Positions 1 to 6,276 of a DNA stretch of 6,276 bases are shown here, one piece after another. Numbering within the stretch: the stretch's first letter is position 1; each line of letters starts with the position of its first letter. The stretch comes from Pseudomonadota bacterium (GTDB lineage Bacteria; Pseudomonadota; Gammaproteobacteria; Burkholderiales; Burkholderiaceae_B): contig JAEYVD010000471.1 in assembly GCA_023432075.1 (NCBI GenBank), positions 1-6,276 of the forward strand, written 5' to 3'. The notes below the pieces were generated by a model. The model saw nothing but the letters and a program-made list of their open reading frames with translations, had not been told where the DNA came from and made no database searches. A program made the translations under genes and the position numbers.

Positions 1-540
1 TTCTTCCTGCAGACCTCGGGACGCCCGGGCTTTCTGATCCGCTCGGCGCTGGCCGCGCTGGGCTCGGGACTGTGGGGCGTGTACAGCGGGTTTGAACTCT
101 GCGAAGGCGCGCCGCTGCCGGGCAAGGAAGAGTACCTGGACTCCGAGAAGTACGAACTGCGGCAGCGCGACTGGCACGCCCCGGGCAACATCCGGGCCGA
201 GATCACGCGTCTGAACCAGATCCGGCGCGCCAACCCCGCATTGCAGACGCATCGCGGCCTGACGCTGGCCGCCAGCAGCAACAACCGGGTGCTGGCTTTC
301 TACAAGTCCACGCCAGGCCACGGCAACGTGGTGCTGGCCGTCATCAGCCTGGATCCGTTCCAGGCGCAAGAGACGCGCGTCGAGGCGCCGTTCTGGCTGT
401 TCGGCGAATCGGACGCCGGTCAGCTGTCCGCCGAAGACCTGCTGACCGAAACCCGCGAGACCTGGCATCAGAAGCACCGCAGCCTGACGCTGACCCCCGA
501 CCAACCCTATCGCGTGTGGCGGCTTTCGCTGCATGGATGA
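1..540 (+). CDS. glgE: GlgE, alpha-1,4-glucan:maltose-1-phosphate maltosyltransferase, C-terminal part
   Basis: This is the last 179 codons of a gene that begins upstream; the frame is open from base 1 to the TGA at 538-540. GlgE transfers maltosyl units from maltose-1-phosphate to the non-reducing end of alpha-1,4-glucans in the cytoplasm (GH13 family, subfamily 3). The fragment opens with a segment reading LQTSGRPGFLIRSALAAL, then WGVYSGFELCEG and EEYLDSEKYELRQRDW. The last two are the characteristic GlgE signature that follows the catalytic barrel. The remainder (residues from about 60) is the helical NIRAEITRLNQIRRANPAL segment and the C-terminal beta-sandwich, ending [10 protein letters not shown]. 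The nucleophile, acid/base and third catalytic Asp lie upstream, so catalytic integrity cannot be judged here. A GTG at 79 is internal to the conserved block and is not the start. The next gene, treS-mak, makes the maltose-1-phosphate substrate, which supports the call. Confidence 0.95.
   Translation, partial: FFLQTSGRPGFLIRSALAALGSGLWGVYSGFELCEGAPLPGKEEYLDSEKYELRQRDWHAPGNIRAEITRLNQIRRANPALQTHRGLTLAASSNNRVLAFYKSTPGHGNVVLAVISLDPFQAQETRVEAPFWLFGESDAGQLSAEDLLTETRETWHQKHRSLTLTPDQPYRVWRLSLHG
537..540 (+). other. ATGA stop/start overlap, glgE to treS-mak
   Basis: The chosen treS-mak start codon (537-539) overlaps the glgE stop codon TGA (538-540). No clear purine-rich Shine-Dalgarno sequence is visible just upstream (GCGGCTTTCGCTGC). 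This suggests, by inference, that treS-mak is translated largely by termination-reinitiation by ribosomes leaving glgE, which would keep the two enzyme levels linked. Confidence 0.7.
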
Positions 541-3500
541 AGCCCGCGCCCAATGCCATGATGAGTAAAGCCCAACCCATTCAGGATGATCCCCTCTGGT
601 ACAAGGACGCCGTCATCTACCAGCTTCACGTCAAGTCGTTCTTCGACTCGAACGGCGACGGCGTCGGCGACCTGCCCGGCCTGATTTCCAAGCTGGACTA
701 CATCGCCAGCCTGGGCGTGAACACCATCTGGCTGCTGCCCTTCTACCCGTCGCCCCGCCGCGACGACGGCTATGACATTGCCGACTACCGCGGCGTGCAT
801 TCGGATTACGGCACCATTGCCGACGTGCGCAAACTGATCCGCGCCGCCCACGCCCGCGGCCTGCGCATCATCACCGAGCTCGTAGTCAATCACACGTCGG
901 ATCAGCACCCCTGGTTCCAGCGGGCGCGCGCGGCCAAGCCCGGCTCGGCGGCGCGCAATTTCTATGTCTGGTCCGACAACGACAAGGCCTACGCGGGCAC
1001 GCGCATCATCTTCTGCGATACCGAAAAGTCGAACTGGACCTGGGACCCGGTGGCCAACGCGTATTTCTGGCACCGCTTCTATTCCCATCAGCCCGACCTG
1101 AACTACGACAATCCGCAGGTGCTCAAGGAAGTGCTGTCCGTCATGCGCTATTGGCTGGACATGGGCGTGGACGGGCTGCGCCTGGACGCGGTGCCCTACC
1201 TGGTCGAGCGCGAAGGCACCAACAACGAGAACTTGCCCGAGACCCATGAGGTGCTCAAGCAGATCCGGGCGGTGATCGAGGCCGAGTACCCGGGCCGCCT
1301 GCTGCTGGCCGAAGCCAATCAGTGGCCCGAGGACGCGCAGGAGTATTTCGGCGCGGGCGACGAGTGCCATATGTCCTTTCACTTCCCGCTGATGCCGCGG
1401 ATGTACATGGCCATCGCGCAGGAAGACCGCTTTCCGATCACCGACATCATCCGCCAGACGCCCGACATTCCCCCGACCTGCCAGTGGGCCATCTTTCTGC
1501 GCAATCACGACGAACTGACGTTGGAGATGGTGACGAGCCGCGAGCGCGACTACTTGTGGAACGTCTATGCGTCCGAGCCGCGCGCCCGCATCAACCTGGG
1601 CATCCGCCGCCGGCTGGCGCCGCTGCTGGAGCGCGACCGCCGCCGCGTCGAATTGATGAACAGCCTGCTGCTGTCGATGCCGGGCACACCGGTGCTGTAC
1701 TACGGCGACGAGCTGGGCATGGGCGACAACGTCCATCTGGGCGACCGCGACGGGGTACGCACCCCGATGCAATGGTCGCCGGACCGCAACGGCGGCTTTT
1801 CGCGCGCAGACCCCGAGCGCCTGCCTTTGCCCGTGCTGATGGGCCCGCTGTACGGCTACGAGGCCGTCAACGTGGAGGCGCAGCAGCGCGACCCGCACTC
1901 GCTGCTGAACTGGACCCGGCGCCTCCTGGCCCAGCGTGGCCAGAGCCACGCCTTTGGGCGGGGCACGTTGCGCTTCATCTTTGCCGGCAACCGCAAGATC
2001 CTGGCCTACCTGCGCCAGTGGGAGCAGACCACCATCCTGTGCGTGGCCAACCTGTCCAACGCGGCCCAACCGGTCGAGCTGCACATGCAGGAGTTCTCGG
2101 GCCGGGTGCCGGTGGAAATGCTGGGCGGCACGCCTTTCCCCGCGATCGGCGAACTGCCCTATCTGCTGACGCTGCCGCCCTACGGCTTTTATTGGATGGA
2201 TCTGAGCCAGGACGCCGCGCCGCCCGGATGGCACGCGACGGCGCCCGCCCAGATGCCCGAACTGATCACCCTGGTGCTCAAGAACCGCGGCGGCGCGGCG
2301 CTGACCGACGCATCCCGCGCCACGCTGGAGCGCGAGATTCTGCCGCAGTATCTGGCGCGCCAGCGCTGGTTTCCGGGTTCGGAGCCGCCCAAGCGGGCAC
2401 GTCTTGCGTACGCCACGCCGTTCGCGTCCGCCGACGGGGAATTCTATTGGGCCGAGATCGAGCCGGAGGACGGCGAGACGGGCATGCGCGCGCAAGCGCC
2501 CTTTGTCCTGGTCTGGGACGAGACCGCCGTCATCCAGTACGCCATCGCCCGCGTGCGCCGCGGCGCCGAGGTCGGCGTGCTGGCCGATGCCTTCCTGCAG
2601 CCGGGCTTCGTGCGCAGCACGCTCAAGGCCATGCAAGCGGGCGCGGAATTGGACGGACGCAGCGGCGGCAAGCCAGGCGACAAGCCCGGCGTCATCCGCT
2701 TCCTGCCCGAAGCGGGCCTGAGCGGCATGGACTTGGACGGCGACCTGGAGATGCAATGGCTCTCGGGCGAGCAATCGAACAGCTCGGTGATCGTCGGCAA
2801 TGCCGTGATCCTAAAACTGATCCGCAGTGTGCAGCCGGGCCTGTCGCCCGAGTCGGAAATGACCAGGTACCTGACGCGGGCCGGCTACGGCAACATTCCG
2901 CCGTTGCTCGGCGAGGTGCAGCGCATTGACGCCGATGGCGTGGTGCACACGCTGGCCGTCGCGCACGGTTATGTGGCCAACGAGGGCGACGCCTGGAGCT
3001 GGACGCTGGACTACCTGAAGCGCACGCTGGCCAACGCGCTGCTGGTCGGCAACTCGCCGCAGGAGTTCGAGGAAAACCTGGAAGGCTACGCCGTCATGGC
3101 CCGCACCATCGGCGAACGGCTGGGCCAGATGCACTCGTTGCTGGCGCAGCCCACGGATGACGCGGACTTCCAGTCGCGCGCAGCCAGTCAGGCCGATGCG
3201 GATAAGCGGGCCGAGCAGGTGCTCGCACTGCTGGACCGCGCTGAAAAGAATCTGCGCGCGTCGCTGGACAAGCTGGAAGACCCGTCGCATGCCTGCGCCG
3301 AGTGGTTCTTCGAACATCACGCGCGCCTGGCCAAGCGCGTGACCGAGATGGCGCAGGCCGAGGCCGGCGCGCCGTGGCTGCGCATACATGGCGATTTCCA
3401 CCTGGGCCAGGTCCTGGTCGCGCAGACCGACGCGTATCTGATCGACTTCGAAGGCGAACCGATCAGCAGCCTGGAGGTGCGGCGATCGCTCGCGTCCCCC

Positions 3501-3926
3501 TACAAGGACGTGGCAGGCATGTTGCGCTCGTTCGACTACGCGGCGGCGTCGATCGCGCGCACGGACCTGATCGGCGGCGCGCATCTGGATGCCAACGCGG
3601 GTGCGGACGACGTCCAGGCGCCGCCGGTTGCGCCGGCCGAACAGCGCGACGCCCTGCTGTCGCGCTTTCGCCAGCGGGCCTCGGATGCGTTCCTGCAGGG
3701 TTATCGCAGCGCGCGCAGCGGCGCGCAGGGCGGCGACTTGGCCGCCACGGCGGATCGCGAGGACACGCTGCTCATCCTGGCGCAGCTGGAAAAAGCCGCC
3801 TATGAGGTCAGCTACGAAGCGGCCCACCGGCCCGACTGGATCTCGATTCCGCTGTGTGCCCTGACCGAACTGGCGCGCGGCGTGCTGCTGTCGGCCGCCA
3901 TCGATGCCGAAGGAAAACCGTCATGA
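537..3926 (+). CDS. treS: TreS-Mak fusion: trehalose synthase (maltose alpha-D-glucosyltransferase) / maltokinase
   Basis: A protein of 1129 residues joins two consecutive enzymes of the GlgE pathway. Residues about 14-556 are a GH13 trehalose synthase that interconverts trehalose and maltose. It starts [18 protein letters not shown] and carries region [12 protein letters not shown] (114-124), region [12 protein letters not shown] (nucleophile D217), region [14 protein letters not shown] (acid E259) and region [14 protein letters not shown] (D325). [12 protein letters not shown] and RTPMQW follow at 386-413. The beta-sandwich ends near [10 protein letters not shown]. Residues about 573-1129 are maltokinase, which makes maltose-1-phosphate with ATP. 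The N-terminal cap contains [13 protein letters not shown] (604-616). The nucleotide-binding lobe has [17 protein letters not shown] (745-761) with K760. The catalytic loop is HGDFHLGQ (951-958, D953), followed by DFEGEP (970-975) and [18 protein letters not shown] chose ATG 537 because its ATGA overlaps the glgE stop. GTG 516 and ATG 558/561 are in frame and possible, and no strong Shine-Dalgarno decides. A short Ala/Pro-rich stretch at about 1014-1035 is probably a flexible loop in the kinase. All key residues are intact. Confidence 0.95.
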   Translation: MKPAPNAMMSKAQPIQDDPLWYKDAVIYQLHVKSFFDSNGDGVGDLPGLISKLDYIASLGVNTIWLLPFYPSPRRDDGYDIADYRGVHSDYGTIADVRKLIRAAHARGLRIITELVVNHTSDQHPWFQRARAAKPGSAARNFYVWSDNDKAYAGTRIIFCDTEKSNWTWDPVANAYFWHRFYSHQPDLNYDNPQVLKEVLSVMRYWLDMGVDGLRLDAVPYLVEREGTNNENLPETHEVLKQIRAVIEAEYPGRLLLAEANQWPEDAQEYFGAGDECHMSFHFPLMPRMYMAIAQEDRFPITDIIRQTPDIPPTCQWAIFLRNHDELTLEMVTSRERDYLWNVYASEPRARINLGIRRRLAPLLERDRRRVELMNSLLLSMPGTPVLYYGDELGMGDNVHLGDRDGVRTPMQWSPDRNGGFSRADPERLPLPVLMGPLYGYEAVNVEAQQRDPHSLLNWTRRLLAQRGQSHAFGRGTLRFIFAGNRKILAYLRQWEQTTILCVANLSNAAQPVELHMQEFSGRVPVEMLGGTPFPAIGELPYLLTLPPYGFYWMDLSQDAAPPGWHATAPAQMPELITLVLKNRGGAALTDASRATLEREILPQYLARQRWFPGSEPPKRARLAYATPFASADGEFYWAEIEPEDGETGMRAQAPFVLVWDETAVIQYAIARVRRGAEVGVLADAFLQPGFVRSTLKAMQAGAELDGRSGGKPGDKPGVIRFLPEAGLSGMDLDGDLEMQWLSGEQSNSSVIVGNAVILKLIRSVQPGLSPESEMTRYLTRAGYGNIPPLLGEVQRIDADGVVHTLAVAHGYVANEGDAWSWTLDYLKRTLANALLVGNSPQEFEENLEGYAVMARTIGERLGQMHSLLAQPTDDADFQSRAASQADADKRAEQVLALLDRAEKNLRASLDKLEDPSHACAEWFFEHHARLAKRVTEMAQAEAGAPWLRIHGDFHLGQVLVAQTDAYLIDFEGEPISSLEVRRSLASPYKDVAGMLRSFDYAAASIARTDLIGGAHLDANAGADDVQAPPVAPAEQRDALLSRFRQRASDAFLQGYRSARSGAQGGDLAATADREDTLLILAQLEKAAYEVSYEAAHRPDWISIPLCALTELARGVLLSAAIDAEGKPS
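3909..3914 (+). promoter_or_regulatory. Shine-Dalgarno sequence for glgB
   Basis: GAAGGA lies inside the last codons of treS-mak, with eight bases between it and the ATG at 3923. It decides the glgB start: the same frame is open further upstream to a GTG at 3854, but that extension would encode an Arg-rich stretch unlike any branching enzyme and overlap treS-mak by 73 bases. Confidence 0.8.
3923..3926 (+). other. ATGA stop/start overlap, treS-mak to glgB
   Basis: The glgB start codon (3923-3925) and the treS-mak stop codon TGA (3924-3926) share bases. Unlike the glgE/treS-mak junction, this one has a good Shine-Dalgarno sequence, so both reinitiation and independent initiation are plausible. 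Confidence 0.85.
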
Positions 3927-6121
3927 GCGCAGGCTTTGCCACTCCCGCCGCGGCCGCGGACGGCCATATCGACCCGCAAGCGCTGACCGCGCTGGCGCAC
4001 GGGCTGCACGACAACCCGTTCGGGGTGCTGGGGCCGCACGACGGGTGGGTGCGCGTGTTTGTGCCCGGGGCGTCGGCCGTGGCGGTTCTGGACCAGGACG
4101 GCGGCCGCACGCCGCTGGCGGAACAAGCGCAGGGCCTGTACGTTGGCCGCGTGCCCTACGCGCAAGCCGGCGATGGCGCCTCCTATCGGCTGGCGATTCG
4201 CTGGCCGGCGGCGGAACAGATCACCGCCGATCCGTACGCCTTCGGCGCCCTGCTGGATGACGCCACGCTGCAACGGCTGGCCCAGGGCGCCTGGCGCGAG
4301 GCCGGCGAGGCGCTGGGCGCGCACCTGGTCGATGTGGACGGCGTGAGCGGCCTGCGCTGCGCCGTGTGGGCGCCCAATGCCCGGCGGGTTGCGGTGGCGG
4401 GAGATTTCAATGGCTGGGACGCGCGCCGCCACGGCATGCGTCTGCGCCATGCCGCGGGGGTGTGGGAAATATTCATTCCCGGCGTGCGCCCCGGCGACCG
4501 CTACAAGTTCGCCATCACCGATCGCAACGGCAATCAGTTCATGAAGGCCGATCCCATGGCGCGGCGTAGCGAGATGGCCCCGGCCACGGCTTCGATCGTG
4601 GACGATCCCGCGCCCTACGCCTGGTCCGACGAGGACTGGATGCGGGCGCGCGGCGCGCGGCAGTCGCCCGACGCGCCCGTGTCGATCTACGAAGTCCACG
4701 CCGGGTCGTGGGCCAGTGTCGAAGCGGGCCCCTGCGCCTGGGACCAGATGGCTGACAAGCTGCCGGGCTATGCCCGCGCCATGGGGTTCACGCATCTGGA
4801 ACTGATGCCGATCATGGAGCATCCGTTCGGCGGTTCGTGGGGCTACCAGCCGCTGGGCATGTTCGCGCCCACGGCGCGCTACGGGCCGCCCGAGGCCTTC
4901 GCCCGCTTCGTCGACCGCTGCCACGCCGCCGGCATCGGCGTCATCCTGGACTGGGTGCCCGCGCACTTTCCCGACGACGCGCATGGTCTGGCCACCTTCG
5001 ACGGGACTTCGCTGTACGAATACGAAGATCCACGCGAGGGCTATCACCCGGACTGGCACACCATGGTCTACAACCTGGGCCGCAACGAGGTGAAGGCGTT
5101 CATGATCGCCAGCGCCATGCACTGGCTGCGGCGCTTTCACATCGACGGGTTGCGTGTGGACGCGGTGGCGTCGATGCTTTACCGAGACTACAGCCGCCGG
5201 CCCGGTGAATGGATCCCCAACCGCTATGGCGGCCGCGAAAACCTGGAGGCCGTCCAGTTCCTGCAGGAGCTCAACGACACCGTGCGCCACGAGGTGCCGG
5301 ACGCGATTATGGTCGCCGAAGAATCCACCGCCTGGCCGGGCGTGACCGCGCCCGTGTCGGAAGGCGGCCTGGGGTTTCACTACAAGTGGAACATGGGCTG
5401 GATGCACGACACCCTGCGCTACCTGGCGCAGGATCCGATCCACCGCCGTTACCACCACCACGACATCACGTTCGGCATGGTGTACGCGTACAGCGAGCGC
5501 TTCATCCTGCCGCTGTCGCACGACGAAGTCGTGCACGGCAAGGGGTCGCTGCTGGGCAAGATGCCGGGCGACAAGCAGGCCCGGCTGGCCAACCTGCGTG
5601 CGTACTTCGGCTTCATGTGGGCGCATCCCGGCAAGAAGCTGCTGTTCATGGGCGGCGAGCTGGCGCAGCCCACGGAGTGGAACCATGACGCCACGCTGGA
5701 CTGGAACCTGCTGGACGACGCGGGTCATCTGGGCATGCAGCGTCTGCTCGCTGACCTGAATCGCCTGTACCGCGACCTTCCGGCCCTGCACGCGCGAGAC
5801 GCGGACCCGTCGGGGTTTGCGTGGACGATCATGGACGACCAGGACAACAGCGTCGTCGCCTTCATCCGCACGGATGGCCAGCAGCACGTGCTGGCCGTGT
5901 CGAATTTCACGCCGGTTACCCGGCACGATTACCGCATCGGGGTTCCGCACGCCGGCCGCTGGGCTGAACTGCTGAACACCGACGCGTCCCATTACGGCGG
6001 GTCCGGCCAGGGCAACCAGGGCGGGGCCAACACCGGCGACATGGCTGCCCACGGGCAGCCGCAGGCCCTGTCGCTCACCCTGCCGCCCCTCTCGCCCCTT
6101 TTCCTGATGCACGAAGGCTGA
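3923..6121 (+). CDS. glgB: GlgB, 1,4-alpha-glucan branching enzyme
   Basis: A protein of 732 residues, close to the 728 of E. coli GlgB. It cuts alpha-1,4 chains and rejoins the piece through an alpha-1,6 bond, branching the linear glucan made by GlgE. Domains in order: an N1 beta-sandwich (about 25-120, [13 protein letters not shown]), a CBM48 module (about 135-225, [13 protein letters not shown]), the GH13 catalytic barrel (about 250-620) and a C-terminal beta-sandwich. Visible motifs are [10 protein letters not shown] (254-263), [15 protein letters not shown] (307-321), region [11 protein letters not shown] (341-350), region [14 protein letters not shown] (nucleophile D413), region [13 protein letters not shown] (acid E466) and region [14 protein letters not shown] (D534). 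The three catalytic residues sit at a constant offset of eight from E. coli D405, E458 and D526, which argues against internal indels in this part. The Gly-rich [17 protein letters not shown] near the C-terminus is normal for the family. ATG 3923 overlaps the treS-mak stop as ATGA. Confidence 0.97.
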   Translation: MSAGFATPAAAADGHIDPQALTALAHGLHDNPFGVLGPHDGWVRVFVPGASAVAVLDQDGGRTPLAEQAQGLYVGRVPYAQAGDGASYRLAIRWPAAEQITADPYAFGALLDDATLQRLAQGAWREAGEALGAHLVDVDGVSGLRCAVWAPNARRVAVAGDFNGWDARRHGMRLRHAAGVWEIFIPGVRPGDRYKFAITDRNGNQFMKADPMARRSEMAPATASIVDDPAPYAWSDEDWMRARGARQSPDAPVSIYEVHAGSWASVEAGPCAWDQMADKLPGYARAMGFTHLELMPIMEHPFGGSWGYQPLGMFAPTARYGPPEAFARFVDRCHAAGIGVILDWVPAHFPDDAHGLATFDGTSLYEYEDPREGYHPDWHTMVYNLGRNEVKAFMIASAMHWLRRFHIDGLRVDAVASMLYRDYSRRPGEWIPNRYGGRENLEAVQFLQELNDTVRHEVPDAIMVAEESTAWPGVTAPVSEGGLGFHYKWNMGWMHDTLRYLAQDPIHRRYHHHDITFGMVYAYSERFILPLSHDEVVHGKGSLLGKMPGDKQARLANLRAYFGFMWAHPGKKLLFMGGELAQPTEWNHDATLDWNLLDDAGHLGMQRLLADLNRLYRDLPALHARDADPSGFAWTIMDDQDNSVVAFIRTDGQQHVLAVSNFTPVTRHDYRIGVPHAGRWAELLNTDASHYGGSGQGNQGGANTGDMAAHGQPQALSLTLPPLSPLFLMHEG
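6113..6117 (+). promoter_or_regulatory. Shine-Dalgarno sequence for glgX
   Basis: GAAGG lies in the last codons of glgB, eight bases before the ATG at 6126. It supports that ATG as the glgX start and shows there is no room for a separate promoter between the genes. Confidence 0.75.
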
Positions 6122-6125
6122 ATCC

Positions 6126-6276
6126 ATGGATCCGTCTCAACTGACCCGTATCACCGGCGGCCAGCCCCAACCGCTGGGCGCCACCAGCGATGGCCTGGGC
6201 GTGAACTTCGCGGTGTTCTCCGCGCACGCCACCCGTATCGAGCTGTGCATCTTCGATCCCAAGGGGCGCAAGGAAT
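6126..6276 (+). CDS. glgX: GlgX, glycogen debranching enzyme, N-terminal part
   Basis: The first 50 codons of a gene that runs off the right edge. The peptide begins MDPSQLTRITGGQPQPLGAT and continues SDGLGVNFAVFSAHATRIEL and CIFDPKGRKE. This is the start of a CBM48 module as found at the N-terminus of GlgX/isoamylase-type GH13 debranching enzymes; E. coli GlgX has a closely similar G-x-P-x-PLGA...DGxGVNFxxFSAHAxRxELCxFD pattern. GlgX hydrolyses the alpha-1,6 bonds of short branches left by phosphorylase during glycogen breakdown. The catalytic domain is outside the window, so a related isoamylase or TreX-type enzyme cannot be excluded. The start is four bases after the glgB stop with a good Shine-Dalgarno sequence, which indicates the same transcript. 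Confidence 0.88.
   Translation, partial: MDPSQLTRITGGQPQPLGATSDGLGVNFAVFSAHATRIELCIFDPKGRKE

Noticed and set aside
507..2774. A 755-codon open frame on the minus strand opposite treS-mak.
   Set aside because: It is codon-aligned with the sense gene, so it is interrupted only where the sense gene uses TTA, CTA or TCA, which this GC-rich gene nearly never does. Its product is low-complexity (rich in Arg, Ala, Gln, His, Val) with no recognisable domain, while the sense frame has complete catalytic motifs.
1322..2929. A 535-codon plus-strand frame inside treS-mak in another phase.
   Set aside because: It has an Arg/Ala/Gly/Pro-rich composition typical of out-of-frame reading of GC-rich genes, and it lies wholly within a gene with clear conserved motifs.
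3140..3157. An 18-base exact match to 5659-5676 (GCTGGCGCAGCCCACGGA), shared by treS-mak and glgB.
   Set aside because: Both copies encode LAQPT in frame within otherwise unrelated sequence, and the one in glgB is part of a family-conserved segment ([10 protein letters not shown]). With strong codon bias this is most simply coincidence.
2811..3827. A 338-codon minus-strand frame opposite the maltokinase half.
   Set aside because: It is the continuation of the same in-register antisense shadow, ending at the CTA codon at 2811.
3854..3922. Possible N-terminal extension of GlgB from GTG 3854.
   Set aside because: The extra 23 residues are Arg-rich and arise from the out-of-frame end of treS-mak. 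ATG 3923 has a good ribosome site and gives the usual family length.
3812..6127. A 771-codon open frame on the minus strand covering the whole of glgB.
   Set aside because: Same explanation: it is in register with glgB, which lacks TTA, CTA and TCA codons. The translation has no recognisable motif. Antisense peptides or conservation of the frame beyond the sense-codon constraint would be needed to revive it.
6118..6130. Possible terminator or promoter between glgB and glgX.
   Set aside because: Only four bases separate the genes, and I see no hairpin followed by a T-run and no promoter-like boxes.

Overview
The window is a stretch of a co-directional alpha-glucan/trehalose operon from a high-GC proteobacterium. 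All four genes are on the + strand with almost no intergenic DNA. By gene content, GC-rich third positions and protein style it looks like a betaproteobacterium, perhaps of the Achromobacter/Bordetella type. That placement is an inference from general resemblance and was not tested.

Layout: (1) positions 1-540 hold the C-terminal end of GlgE, the maltosyltransferase that uses maltose-1-phosphate; its catalytic centre lies upstream of the window. (2) Positions 537-3926 hold a two-enzyme fusion: trehalose synthase (TreS) at the N-terminus and maltokinase (Mak/Pep2) at the C-terminus. Its start overlaps the glgE stop by four bases (ATGA). (3) Positions 3923-6121 hold GlgB, the 1,4-alpha-glucan branching enzyme. 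It also starts in an ATGA overlap and has a good Shine-Dalgarno sequence. (4) From 6126 to the right edge is the first 50 codons of GlgX, the glycogen debranching enzyme, four bases after glgB.

Together the genes encode the GlgE pathway. TreS interconverts trehalose and maltose, Mak phosphorylates maltose to maltose-1-phosphate, GlgE adds maltosyl units to an alpha-1,4-glucan, and GlgB adds alpha-1,6 branches. GlgX would trim those branches during turnover. The TreS, Mak and GlgB catalytic motifs visible here are all intact, so the genes look functional.

There is no gene-free stretch longer than a few bases. I see no promoter, terminator, RNA gene, mobile element, CRISPR array or clear repeat. 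Two very long antisense open frames (507-2774 and 3812-6127) are explained by codon usage and are not called as genes. I found no evidence for an undescribed system: this is a well-characterised pathway, and the remaining points of interest are the fusion, the tight translational coupling and the placement of glgX.
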